From the NCBI GenBank assembly GCA_023386855.1, contig JAEWIW010000043.1:1-6800 (forward strand): 6,800 bases of DNA, given 5' to 3'. Origin of the DNA: Bacteroidota bacterium. Lineage in GTDB: Bacteria; Bacteroidota; Bacteroidia; Chitinophagales; Chitinophagaceae. The translations under genes were made by a program, and so were the position numbers. A model generated the notes under the pieces. That model searched no databases, had not been told where the DNA came from, and saw only the letters and a program-made list of their open reading frames with translations. Position 1 is the first letter of the stretch; every line of letters begins with the position of its first letter. This document shows, in pieces, positions 6,623 through 6,800 of this stretch.

Positions 6623-6663
6623 CCCCGTGGCACGGTACCGTGGCACGCCCCCGTGCCACGGGG
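6623..6663. repeat. 41-nt palindromic element, copy 2
   Basis: The same layout as copy 1: C4, heptamers GTGGCAC (6627), GTGGCAC (6640) and GTGCCAC (6653) on a 13-nt period, spacers GGTACC and GCCCCC, then G4 and TAT. The arms 6623-6635 and 6651-6663 are perfectly complementary over 13 bp; 6638-6647 can instead pair with 6652-6661. The element sits in the gap between ccoG and fixH. It has no T-run after it in either direction (seven T precede it on the plus strand), so it is not a normal terminator. It could act as a processing or stability hairpin in the cco transcript. Confidence 0.85.
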
Positions 6664-6668
6664 TATGT

Positions 6669-6800
6669 TTATTCGGCCACAGGCCCTAAGAATTTTGTTT
6701 TGATATCCGTAATTTTTTTTGCCCTGGTCGTACAACCCGATCCTTAATTCAGTGGATCTTTTCTGAATGGAATTTGCCGGCAGTACGATAAAGAAAGATC
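6669..6800 (-). CDS. ccoG: CcoG (FixG-type) cbb3 oxidase assembly ferredoxin, C-terminal end, with an apparent frameshift
   Basis: The leftward frame entering from the right edge reads SFFIVLPANSIQ, then STELRIGLYDQGKK, which is the C-terminal Ig-like domain of CcoG. At a run of eight A (T8 at 6713-6720 on the plus strand) the family match moves to another frame: ITDIKTKFLGPVAE and TAA at 6669-6671. KTKFLGP is the usual end of Bacteroidota CcoG. Seven A in the run would join both parts perfectly. As written, the first frame continues for 36 unrelated residues through the palindromic element and ends in a TGA overlapping the fixH ATG. CcoG is a membrane-bound 4Fe-4S protein that reduces copper for cbb3 assembly; those domains lie outside the window. 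A sequencing error in the homopolymer, a true mutation or transcript slippage are all possible. Confidence 0.85.

Noticed and set aside
6608..6646. Longer fixH start at 6646
   Set aside because: It would translate the inner part of the palindromic element; the FixH family begins at MKLNWG (6607).
1..6800. A new defence, mobile or toxin system
   Set aside because: All genes but one belong to known metabolic, tRNA-modification, sensing or respiratory families; no transposase, integrase, nuclease or toxin pair is present.

Overview
The window looks like an ordinary chromosomal segment of a Bacteroidota bacterium, most likely of the Chitinophagaceae or a close relative. The reasons are family content and order (a glycoside hydrolase 76 and 92 pair; a CcoG, FixH, TauE/SafE-type exporter tail of a cbb3 oxidase cluster), moderate G+C, mostly weak Shine-Dalgarno signals, and one promoter-like TAnnTTTG box. 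The genus cannot be fixed by eye.

Layout, left to right. (1) Positions 1-2724, plus strand: the 3' end of a GH76 endo-alpha-1,6-mannanase, then after 12 nt a complete lipoprotein GH92 exo-alpha-mannosidase. Together they look like the end of an alpha-mannan utilisation locus whose transporter genes would lie to the left. (2) Positions 2731-2780: a GC-rich palindromic element followed by seven T, working as the terminator of the mannosidase operon and touching the stop codon of the next gene. (3) Positions 2779-3450, minus: trmD, the tRNA m1G37 methyltransferase. (4) Positions 3539-5107, plus, divergent from trmD: a membrane histidine kinase with four predicted TM helices, one FixL-like PAS domain and a HisKA/HATPase_c core. 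A small two-helix membrane protein follows (5168-5407). (5) Positions 5448-6800, minus, convergent with the kinase: a TauE/SafE (SulfE) membrane protein, fixH/ccoH, and the C-terminal end of ccoG. These would be read in the order ccoG, fixH, exporter, and belong to assembly of the copper/haem cbb3-type oxidase.

No clearly new multi-gene system is visible. Three observations deserve a second look. First, two 41-nt elements at 2731-2771 and 6623-6663 share one architecture: C4, three GTGSCAC heptamers on a strict 13-nt period, G4, then TAT. Their central bases are switched in a way that keeps the hairpin pairing, which points to a dispersed structured repeat family. Second, ccoG is out of frame at an A8 run 45 nt before its expected stop. 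Third, the PAS domain of the kinase has His and Arg residues at the same 20-residue spacing as the haem-ligand His and O2-sensing Arg of FixL, and the gene lies next to cbb3 assembly genes.
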